From assembly GCA_021786815.1 (NCBI GenBank), contig JAJYMR010000335.1:1-5108 (forward strand): DNA of 5,108 bases, in the 5' to 3' direction. A model generated the notes under the pieces. That model searched no databases. It worked only from the letters and a program-made list of their open reading frames with translations, and had not been told where the DNA came from. The position numbers and the translations under genes were made by a program. Position 1 is the first letter of the stretch. Each line of letters starts with the position of its first letter. Of the stretch, positions 1 through 5,075 are shown one piece after another. This stretch comes from Deltaproteobacteria bacterium. GTDB lineage: Bacteria; Desulfobacterota; Binatia; Binatales; Binataceae.

Positions 1-67
1 ATGGCCCAGATGGAGCGGTCCGGTGGGCCGGTCTCCGGTTAGAATTCGTTTCTGCATCAGTCCGATC

Positions 68-940
68 TCAGAGCAGGCTTCTCAGCGTCTCAAGGTCCTT
101 CGCGATATCCTTCATGTCGGGTCCCGGATCGGTCTCCAGGCACATCGGAAGCCCGAAAAATCGCGAGTCGTGGAGCAGGCGGCGAAAGGTTTCCTTGCCG
201 ATATGGCCCTTGCCGATATGCTCGTGGCGGTCGACGTGCGAGTTGAAGGGCTTGAGCGAGTCGTTCAGATGGAACGCGACGACGCGCTTCAACCCGACGT
301 ACTTGTCCAGTTCGGCGAAAGTGCGTTCGTAGCCTTCCTCGGTCGTGATTTCGTAGCCGGCGGCAAAGGCGTGCTCCGTGTCGAAGCATACCCTGATTCG
401 ATCGCCTTCCCTGGCGGCGTCGATCATCTGCGCGATCTGCTCGAACTTGTAGCCGAGGTTCGAGCCCTGTCCGGCGGTGATTTCGAGCGCGACCTTGACC
501 GCGAAGCCCTTGCACGCGTGATGCGCTTCGCCGATGGATTTGGCGATCGTCGCGATTCCCTTTTCCTCGCCCGAGCCCACGTGCGAGCCGGGATGCGCGA
601 CCAGGTACGGAACCCCCAGCGCTTCGCATCGTTCCAGTTCGTCGATAAACGCGGCGACCGACTTCTTGCGCAATTCCTCGTTTGGCGCGCCGAGATTCAG
701 AAGGTAGGAGTCGTGGGCGATAACGCTCTCGATTCCGGTCTCGCGCTGATTGCGCTTGAAGGTTGCGATGTCCTCTTCGCTGTAAGGCTTCGCTTTCCAT
801 TGGCGCGACGACTTGGTGAAGATCTGGATACAGTCGCATCCAATCGATTTGCCGCGAATGAGGGCTTCGCCCACCTGGCCCGCGATCGACATGTGCGCGC
901 CCAGCAGCGGGCGTTTGGATGAAGCCGCTTTGGTAGTCAT
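68..940 (-). CDS. nfo: Endonuclease IV (AP endonuclease, deoxyribonuclease IV)
   Basis: This is a zinc-dependent TIM-barrel nuclease of base excision repair. The family cuts DNA 5' to abasic sites and removes blocked 3' ends left by oxidative damage. The 290-residue product matches the family's usual 280-300. It opens with the GAHMSIAGQ segment (14-22). All nine metal ligands known from the E. coli enzyme can be placed: H76 in HDSYLLNLG, H116 in HPGSH, E153 in LEITAGQG, D187 and H190 in CFDTEHAFAAGY, H224 in HLNDS, D237 and H239 in DRHEHIGKG, and E269 in LETDPGPD. Residue 189 is Glu where many homologues have Cys. The ATG at 940 is the only reasonable start: no other start codon precedes M17, which lies inside the conserved segment. 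No Shine-Dalgarno sequence is evident, only an A-rich leader. The gene diverges from the lipoprotein gene across 134 bases. Confidence 0.97.
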   Translation of the reverse strand: MTTKAASSKRPLLGAHMSIAGQVGEALIRGKSIGCDCIQIFTKSSRQWKAKPYSEEDIATFKRNQRETGIESVIAHDSYLLNLGAPNEELRKKSVAAFIDELERCEALGVPYLVAHPGSHVGSGEEKGIATIAKSIGEAHHACKGFAVKVALEITAGQGSNLGYKFEQIAQMIDAAREGDRIRVCFDTEHAFAAGYEITTEEGYERTFAELDKYVGLKRVVAFHLNDSLKPFNSHVDRHEHIGKGHIGKETFRRLLHDSRFFGLPMCLETDPGPDMKDIAKDLETLRSLL

Positions 941-973
941 CGTTTTTTCGTTGTCGAGCGCCGCCCCGCGCCG

Positions 974-1015
974 GCGCCTCTCGGATTTTATACGAAAGGC
1001 GCGGCCGGTCGAGAA
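974..1015 (-). promoter_or_regulatory. Candidate nfo promoter within an inverted repeat
   Basis: Read on the minus strand, positions 992-987 give TATAAA, a good -10 box, inside the AT-rich run GTATAAAAT (993-985). The surroundings are otherwise GC-rich. The best-spaced -35 (1015-1010, TTCTCG) is weak. Transcription would start near 980, leaving a leader of about 40 bases before the nfo ATG at 940. The -10 box lies in the 9-base centre of an inverted repeat with 10-base arms (974-983 and 993-1002), of which 9 of 10 positions pair, built on GCGCCT...AGGCGC. A repeat centred on a -10 box is where a repressor operator could sit, but it may simply be a stem-loop. Both promoter and operator roles are inferred. 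Confidence 0.4.
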
Positions 1016-1038
1016 GGGCGCATAGCCACTGCCGCCGC

Positions 1039-1066
1039 TTGCGGCGCATGCCTGTGAGAGTCTAAT
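1039..1066 (+). promoter_or_regulatory. Candidate promoter giving a leaderless lipoprotein mRNA
   Basis: TCTAAT at 1061-1066 matches the -10 consensus at five of six positions. TTGCGG at 1039-1044 lies 16 bases upstream and keeps the TTG of a -35 box. The expected transcription start falls at about 1073-1075, at or next to the GTG start codon at 1075, so the message would have essentially no leader. This agrees with the lack of a well-placed Shine-Dalgarno sequence. The -35 overlaps a GC hairpin at 1033-1046 (CGCCG, loop CTTG, CGGCG). The promoter is inferred from sequence alone. Confidence 0.35.
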
Positions 1067-1074
1067 GATCAGGC

Positions 1075-1509
1075 GTGCTCCGGAAAATTCCGCCTCTCTA
1101 TGCTGTCGCGGCCCTCATCGTGCTGGCGCTCGGATGCGCTCAGGTGGTTTCGCTGCCGCCGCGGGTCACGGTCGCGACGATTGAGCCTTCGGGAAATCCC
1201 GCGAAAGGTCCCGATTGCAATATGCCCGTGCTCCGTTCCCTGCCGCTCGCCAGGTTCAGGCAGGTCGCGATAATCGAGGGATTGGGAAACGTCTACGGCC
1301 ACGAGAAGGACGTGATGCCCGCGGTGAAGAAAAAGGCGTGCGAAATTGGCGCGGAGGCAATCGTTATCAAGGAGAGCCGCGATCAGACCAGCGAAAACAT
1401 GACCGGCTACTATATCAACGCCGTCGCGATCGTCTATTCCGGGCAATCCCGGCCGGCTTCGACCGCAGGTACCGCGGCGCATCCCGAGCACGCCGCGGCC
1501 TCGCCCTAG
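1075..1509 (+). CDS. Uncharacterised small lipoprotein
   Basis: I do not recognise a characterised family. The 144-residue product starts with a short basic segment (R3, K4), a hydrophobic stretch (about residues 8-19) and a lipobox-like site ending ALGC, with C21 as the likely lipidated cysteine. The residue at -3 is Ala rather than the classic Leu, so this lipobox is permissive. Export and anchoring in the cell envelope are inferred from this. The mature part has a compact region (about 45-122) containing C48-N-M-P-V-L, then KKKACEIGAEAIVI (86-98), then a final beta-like strand NAVAIVYSG. C48 and C89 could form a disulfide. The pattern of a cysteine, a strand and a helix ending in ACEIGAEAIVI recalls small envelope lipoproteins of the DUF4156 or RcsF type, but I cannot confirm kinship. 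The tail (125-144) is Ala/Pro-rich and low complexity. The GTG at 1075 is the first start after an in-frame TGA at 1066-1068. Confidence 0.75.
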   Translation: MLRKIPPLYAVAALIVLALGCAQVVSLPPRVTVATIEPSGNPAKGPDCNMPVLRSLPLARFRQVAIIEGLGNVYGHEKDVMPAVKKKACEIGAEAIVIKESRDQTSENMTGYYINAVAIVYSGQSRPASTAGTAAHPEHAAASP

Positions 1510-1537
1510 CCCGTGGCGCGGCCGGTACCGAAGCGGA

Positions 1538-1572
1538 GGCGGGCGCGTCCTGAACTCGCGTTGCCGCCCGCC
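1538..1572 (+). other. Stem-loop between the lipoprotein gene and nadK
   Basis: GGCGGGC (1538-1544) pairs perfectly with GCCCGCC (1566-1572). A 3-base inner helix (GCG 1545-1547 with CGC 1557-1559) can stack on the stem. The structure ends 7 bases before the first possible nadK ATG. No T-tract follows, so it is not a standard intrinsic terminator. It could pause transcription, stabilise an mRNA end or mask the 1580 start. The last option would favour the downstream GTG at 1601. The role is unknown. Confidence 0.35.
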
Positions 1573-1579
1573 GGCGTGC

Positions 1580-2470
1580 ATGATAATGGCGGGTGACGCG
1601 GTGGCAAAGCGTTCCATAGAGTCAGTCGGGATGGTTGTAAAGCGCGACCGTCCCGAGGCGATTGCTATCGCAAAGTCGCTTGCCGAATGGCTTCGCGAGA
1701 ACCGGCGCGCACCGCTCGCGGAAACCGACCTCGCCGAACGTATCGGCGCCGAAGCCGTCTCCAAGGACGAACTCGTCAGCCGCGCCGATCTTATCGTGGT
1801 CGCGGGCGGCGACGGCACGCTGCTCAATATCGCGCGGCGAATCGGCTCGCGCGAAACTCCGATCCTCGGCATCAACCTTGGCGGACTCGGCTTCCTGACC
1901 GAGGTGACCGTCAACGAAGCCAGGGACACGCTTGACCGCGTGATTGCGGGCCGGTTCGAGGTTGACCGGCGCATCACGCTCGAAGCCGTGATCGAGCGTT
2001 CCGGCGCGCCTTCGCCCTCCGGCGCGAAGGCGTTTCGCGCGCTCAACGACGTCGTGCTTAACAAGGGGCCGCTCGGCCGGATGATGCAGCTCGAAGTCGT
2101 CGCCGACGGCAAGCCCTTCTGCACCTATCGCGCCGACGGGCTTATCGTCGCGACCCCGACCGGCTCGACCGCCTACGCGCTGAGCGCCGGCGGGCCAATC
2201 ATCTATCCAACTCTCGGCGTGATCGTGCTTGCGCCAATCTGCCCGCATACGTTGAGCAACCGGCCCGTCGTGCTGCCGGACAGTTTCGAAATCGAAGTCC
2301 GGGTCAACGTTTCGGACCATGACGCGATGCTCACGATGGACGGGCAGGACTCGCAGAAACTGAGCGAGGCCGACACGGTCCGTATCCGGCGCGGAAAGTA
2401 CGCAGTCGCGCTGGTGCGCTCGACTCACGCGTACTTCGAGATCTGGCGCGACAAGCTCAGGTGGGGCTAG
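1580..2470 (+). CDS. nadK: NAD kinase (ATP- or polyphosphate-dependent)
   Basis: This cytosolic enzyme phosphorylates the 2' hydroxyl of the NAD+ adenosine ribose to make NADP+, feeding reductive biosynthesis and antioxidant systems. At 296 residues it has the usual length. Family landmarks are in order: a start strand with GMVVKRDRPEA (17-27), the GGDGT motif (76-80, D78 being the expected catalytic Asp), GINLGGLGFLTE (97-108), the substrate-binding N156-D157 in ALNDVVL, DGLIVATPTGSTAY (186-199) with AGGPI (203-207), PICPHTLSNRPVV (219-231), and MDGQ (253-256). The start is uncertain. ATG 1580 and ATG 1586 lack a Shine-Dalgarno sequence. GTG 1601 has GGGTGA 4 bases upstream and would give a 289-residue protein beginning seven residues earlier than the conserved first strand. 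The gene lies 70 bases after the lipoprotein gene and 16 bases before recN, so nadK and recN are likely co-transcribed. Confidence 0.96.
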   Translation: MIMAGDAVAKRSIESVGMVVKRDRPEAIAIAKSLAEWLRENRRAPLAETDLAERIGAEAVSKDELVSRADLIVVAGGDGTLLNIARRIGSRETPILGINLGGLGFLTEVTVNEARDTLDRVIAGRFEVDRRITLEAVIERSGAPSPSGAKAFRALNDVVLNKGPLGRMMQLEVVADGKPFCTYRADGLIVATPTGSTAYALSAGGPIIYPTLGVIVLAPICPHTLSNRPVVLPDSFEIEVRVNVSDHDAMLTMDGQDSQKLSEADTVRIRRGKYAVALVRSTHAYFEIWRDKLRWG

Positions 2471-2486
2471 GGGGGAGGCGGGCGCG

Positions 2487-4187
2487 ATGCTCGTCGAGCT
2501 CAGGATCCGCAACTTTGCGATTATCGAAGAGGCCGCGCTCGAATTCGGTCCCGGCCTGAACGTCCTCACCGGCGAAACCGGCGCGGGCAAGACGATAATC
2601 CTAAGCGCCCTTGGCCTCCTGCTCGGCGGACGCGCCTCGCCCGAGTTTATCCGGACCGACGCGCGCGAGGCCGTTATCGAGGGCCTGTTCCATTTCGAAG
2701 GCGAAGCCGCAATCCCCGCGCTCTCGCCCGAGCCGCGTCCGGCCGAACAATCCGAGCTTCTCATCAAGCGCGTCATCGCCGAGGGCGGACGTTCCCGCGT
2801 TCTCCTTGACGGCGAACTCGCCACGGTGCAGACGCTTGCGCGCGTGGGCTCGGCGCTGGTGCAGGTTTACGGCCAGCACGAGCAGCAATCGCTGCTTCGC
2901 GCGGAAAGCCACGAGACGATTCTCGATCGCTACGCGGGCCTGGAAGGCCGGCTCACCCGTTACCGCGAGCTTTACGCGCGCGCCCAGGAACTGAAAGCCC
3001 GCATCGAGGAACTCGCGCGCCTGGAGCGCGAACGCGAGAACGTCGTCGAACTCGCGCGCTTCCGCGTCGCCGAACTCGAACGCGCCGCGCTCGTCGCGGG
3101 CGAGGACGAGGCGCTTGCGGCCGAGCGCACCGTGCTCGCCAACGCTGCCCGCCTGGGCGCGGCCGCCAGCGAGTCCGAGGAGATGCTCTACGGCGCGGAA
3201 GGCTCCGCGCTGGATATTATCGCGCGGGCCGAGACGCGGCTTTCCGAGGCCGCGGAACTGGACGCGAAACTGGCCGAACCGCTCGAGATGCTGCGCTCGG
3301 CGCGCGCCAACCTCGAAGAGGCGGCACGCGCGCTCGGCGCCTACGCCGGACGAATCGAAGCCGACCCCGCGCGCCTCGAACAGGTCGAGGGCCGTATCCA
3401 GGAACTCTCGCGTATCAAGCGCAAGTACGGCGGCAGTATCGAGGAAGCGCTCCGAACGCTTGAGAAATCGCGCACGGAGCTGGCCGAGGTCGAAGGCGTC
3501 GCGGACTTGAAGGCCGCAGCCGACTCCGAACTCGCCGGCGTTCTCGACGAACTTGCTGCCGTCGCAAAGGAACTGAGCGCCGCTCGCGTATCCGGCGCCA
3601 CCGAGCTGAAGCGCAGGATGGAGGCCGAACTGCGCACGCTCGGGATGCGAAGCGCGGTGTTCGAGCCGCGGCTTTCGCCGCTCGGCGCGGGCGATGGCGG
3701 GTTCGACGTGGGCGGTGTCGCGCTCGGGCCGTCCGGGATGGACACGGTCGAGTTCCATCTTTCGCCCAACCTGGGGCAGCCGCCGATGCCGCTTGCGCGA
3801 ATCGCCTCGGGCGGAGAGCTGTCGCGCGTGATGCTCGCGCTGAAGCGCCTGGAGGCGCAGCGCCGCGGCGTGGCCACGATGATCTTCGACGAGGTCGACG
3901 CGGGAATCGGCGGCGAGATCGCGCAGGTCGTGGGCCGGAAGCTGAAGGAACTCGCGCGCTACCATCAGATCCTCTGCGTGACCCATCTGCCGCAGATAGC
4001 GGCCTTCGCCGACCGCCATTTCATGGTCGAAAAAGAGGAGCTGCGCGGCTCGACCCGAAGCCGGACGCGCCGCCTGGAGGACGCCGAACGCGTGGAGGAG
4101 ATCGCGCGGATGCTCGCCGGCGCGGAGATTACCGAGAAATTCCGCCGCGCCGCCAAGGAGATGCTCGGGCGCGCGACACGCGAGTGA
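2487..4187 (+). CDS. recN: DNA repair ATPase RecN
   Basis: RecN is an SMC-like, cohesin-related ATPase that acts early in recombinational repair of double-strand breaks. The 566 residues match the family (about 550-570). Visible parts, in order: an N-terminal head starting LRIRNFAIIEE, Walker A GETGAGKT (29-36), the RecN-typical VYGQHEQQSLL (127-137), a long charged Glu/Arg/Ala-rich coiled coil (about 150-385) with the usual mid-region QELSRIKRKYGGS (305-317), the ABC signature SGGELSR (441-447), Walker B with IFDEVDAGIGG (466-476, D468 and E469), and the switch segment VTHLPQIAAFADRHF (498-512, H500). No key residue is missing. The start is well supported: GGGAGG at 2473-2478 lies 8 bases before ATG 2487. 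No LexA-type operator is seen in the 16-base gap, so expression probably depends on promoters upstream of or inside nadK. A terminator stem overlaps the stop codon. Confidence 0.97.
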   Translation: MLVELRIRNFAIIEEAALEFGPGLNVLTGETGAGKTIILSALGLLLGGRASPEFIRTDAREAVIEGLFHFEGEAAIPALSPEPRPAEQSELLIKRVIAEGGRSRVLLDGELATVQTLARVGSALVQVYGQHEQQSLLRAESHETILDRYAGLEGRLTRYRELYARAQELKARIEELARLERERENVVELARFRVAELERAALVAGEDEALAAERTVLANAARLGAAASESEEMLYGAEGSALDIIARAETRLSEAAELDAKLAEPLEMLRSARANLEEAARALGAYAGRIEADPARLEQVEGRIQELSRIKRKYGGSIEEALRTLEKSRTELAEVEGVADLKAAADSELAGVLDELAAVAKELSAARVSGATELKRRMEAELRTLGMRSAVFEPRLSPLGAGDGGFDVGGVALGPSGMDTVEFHLSPNLGQPPMPLARIASGGELSRVMLALKRLEAQRRGVATMIFDEVDAGIGGEIAQVVGRKLKELARYHQILCVTHLPQIAAFADRHFMVEKEELRGSTRSRTRRLEDAERVEEIARMLAGAEITEKFRRAAKEMLGRATRE

Positions 4188-4212
4188 GCGCTCGACGCTC
4201 ACGCTTTTCTTC
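4184..4212 (+). terminator. Intrinsic terminator of the nadK-recN unit, overlapping the recN stop
   Basis: GTGAGCG (4184-4190) and CGCTCAC (4196-4202) form a perfect 7-base-pair stem around the 5-base loop CTCGA. GCTTTTCTTC follows, a pyrimidine tract with a four-T run. The left arm includes the recN TGA (4185-4187), so the stop codon is inside the hairpin. Stem, spacing and T-run fit a rho-independent terminator for rightward transcription. No T-tract supports it in the other direction. Confidence 0.75.
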
Positions 4213-4259
4213 TCCCTCGCCCATGTCGGGAGAGGACGCCGCGAAGCGGCGGGTGAGGG
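4211..4259. repeat. REP-like intergenic palindromic element
   Basis: The element has nested symmetry. The outer arms CCCTCGCCC (4214-4222) and GGGTGAGGG (4251-4259) match as an inverted repeat at 8 of 9 positions. Inside is a perfect hairpin, GCCGC-GAA-GCGGC (4238-4250). TCTCCC (4211-4216) can alternatively pair with GGGAGA (4228-4233). This CCCTCACCC / CTCTCCC style of palindrome is common as a dispersed, non-coding repeat between genes in GC-rich proteobacterial genomes. Only one copy lies in the window, so its repetitive nature is inferred from its appearance. It sits directly after the recN terminator and may stabilise mRNA 3' ends or back up termination. Confidence 0.6.
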
Positions 4260-4342
4260 CCTTCAAAGAGAAATCTCCGTGCAGGTGAAACGACCGGGTT
4301 GGGGAATTTCGCGGTTCGGGCGGACGGTTCAGGCTACGCGGA

Positions 4343-4371
4343 TTGACTCAGGGGCTTTCATGGGATTAGCT
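4343..4371 (+). promoter_or_regulatory. Candidate tRNA-Ala promoter (weak)
   Basis: TTGACT (4343-4348) matches the -35 consensus at five of six positions. The hexamer 17 bases downstream, TTAGCT (4366-4371), is a poor -10 with only its first and last T matching. Transcription would begin near 4378, about 14 bases before the mature tRNA. A stretch of overlapping short inverted repeats (4356-4380) covers the -10 area. I rate this mainly on the -35 and its position. Confidence 0.35.
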
Positions 4372-4391
4372 GAAAATCCCTTCCGAACGGT

Positions 4392-4468
4392 GGGGCTGTA
4401 GCTCAGTTTGGGAGAGCGCCTGAATGGCATTCAGGAGGTCGACGGTTCGATCCCGTTCAGCTCCACCA
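4392..4468 (+). tRNA. tRNA-Ala (anticodon GGC)
   Basis: This is a full 77-base cloverleaf. The acceptor stem pairs 4392-4398 (GGGGCTG) with 4458-4464 (CAGCTCC) and includes the G3:U70 wobble that identifies alanine tRNA. The D stem is GCTC/GAGC (4401-4404, 4414-4417). The anticodon stem is CCTGA/TCAGG (4419-4423, 4431-4435) around the loop ATGGCAT, which puts anticodon GGC at 4426-4428 to read GCC and GCU. The variable loop is 5 bases. The T stem is GACGG/CCGTT with loop TTCGATC (4446-4452). The discriminator is A4465 and CCA is encoded at 4466-4468. It is a single tRNA, not part of an rRNA operon in this window. I see no intrinsic terminator after it, only a short T-run at 4504-4508 without a stem. 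Confidence 0.97.
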
Positions 4469-4833
4469 GGAAATCAAAACACTTTCACCGCTTGTGCAGG
4501 ATTGTTTTTGGGTTCCGTGCCTCGTTCCGTGACCACCCACATTACGTTGCTGAAGCAGTGTACTCCACGAGTCCGGCGGACAAAGGTCCACGGCCCTCTG
4601 GGACGCGGGACGAGCAAGATCATCGGGAAGCGTCGGCGGTTAATGCAGAGGGAGCTTCCTGATTCCGAGTAGACGCCCGAGTACAAGCAGGCGGTACCCG
4701 GCCCGGCTCTGCTGCGGCGGGTTGCGACTGCCTCGATTGCACGTCGGCCCCGCCTCCGGTTGCCAAAGCGCGCTCGCCTCGGCAGTGCCGGCGTTATTGT
4801 TCATCGAGTCGACGATGTGTTAGCACCGTTTGC
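4469..4833. other. Non-coding stretch after the tRNA, no recognisable gene
   Basis: About 365 bases follow the tRNA. Open frames up to about 85 codons cross it on both strands, but none has a convincing ribosome binding site, and none encodes a product I recognise. Two of the plus-strand frames start inside the tRNA itself. There is no repeated copy of the tRNA 3' end, no integrase fragment and no terminal inverted repeat that I can see. A short inverted repeat, CATCG/CGATG around a 6-base loop, lies at 4802-4817 just before the deaminase-like fragment. Base composition is more mixed than in the genes to the left. This fits old intergenic or decayed accessory DNA. Confidence 0.5.
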
Positions 4834-5010
4834 GTGGACTCTGAAGCGCGCGCAGAACTCGTTTTTGGCATCGTTGCAGCGATCGGTACCCCTCTCGACT
4901 TTGTCGTCGAAAGCCTCAAAGACGACCTCGCCACAAAGACTTACGCCAGCGAGCTTCTTCACTTGAGTCGGCTGATGGATGTGTTCGGGCAATGTCCTGA
5001 AGCGTGTTGA
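4834..5010 (+). pseudogene. N-terminal fragment of an anti-phage dCTP/dCMP deaminase-like protein (AvcD/DCD type)
   Basis: A 58-codon frame from GTG 4834 to TGA 5008-5010 reads AELVFGIVAAIGTPLDFVVE (7-26), then SLKDDLA and YASELLHLSRLMD (37-49). This matches my memory of the extreme N-terminus of anti-phage deoxycytidylate deaminases: ELVFGLVGP-GxDLD, a helix, then Y..H.I.LT.LM. In full-length relatives (roughly 450-550 residues) this begins a P-loop-like domain, followed by a C-terminal zinc deaminase domain that depletes dCTP during phage infection. Here the resemblance ends near residue 49, and VFGQCPEAC plus a stop follow. The usual Gly-Pro before the second conserved Gly is Ala-Ala (15-16). 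No Shine-Dalgarno sequence precedes the GTG, and the frame is open back to 4663 without another standard start codon. I infer a truncated, probably non-functional remnant. A frameshifted gene continuing past the window is possible. Confidence 0.6.
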
Positions 5011-5033
5011 ATTTAGAGTGGCGGCAATCCTCG

Positions 5034-5051
5034 CCCGATCGGAAGATCGGG
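5034..5051 (+). other. Strong stem-loop upstream of the last gene
   Basis: CCCGATC (5034-5040) and GATCGGG (5045-5051) form a perfect 7-base-pair stem closed by the tetraloop GGAA, which fits the stable GNRA class. No T-run follows, so simple intrinsic termination is unlikely. It ends 9 bases before the Shine-Dalgarno sequence of the gene starting at 5076, so it may be a 5'-leader structure affecting stability or translation, or the mRNA end of the fragment before it. Confidence 0.45.
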
Positions 5052-5075
5052 TTGCAATTGGAGGAGGACGCCGCC

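Noticed and set aside
1..42. Open plus-strand frame from an ATG at the window edge to TAG at 40-42 (13 codons)
   Set aside because: It could be the tail of a convergent gene cut by the window, but 13 codons with no motif cannot be told from chance.
23..922. 299-codon plus-strand frame opposite nfo
   Set aside because: It is the mirror of the high-GC codon use of nfo. The product shows no recognisable motif and the minus-strand frame encodes a complete endonuclease IV.
1069..2124. 351-codon minus-strand frame across the lipoprotein gene and nadK
   Set aside because: It is Ser/Arg/Pro-rich with no domain signature and is explained by the composition of the real genes on the other strand.
2601..4202. 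533-codon minus-strand frame opposite recN, and a 400-codon one at 1622-2824
   Set aside because: Long antisense frames are expected opposite GC-rich genes. Both are Arg/Ala/Gly-heavy, lack motifs, and lie opposite intact nadK and recN.
4312..4332. CGGTTC direct repeat and GACGGTTC shared with the tRNA T-arm, as a possible tRNA remnant or att site
   Set aside because: Only 6-8 bases match and no other tRNA arm is present nearby, so this is within chance.
4408..4686. Three frames of 70-84 codons starting in or just after the tRNA, on both strands
   Set aside because: Two plus-strand frames begin inside the tRNA, none has a ribosome binding site, and the products resemble nothing I know.
4760..4992. 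Frames at 4760-4966 (plus) and 4801-4992 (minus)
   Set aside because: They are out-of-frame shadows of the deaminase-like fragment, whose frame has recognisable protein sequence.
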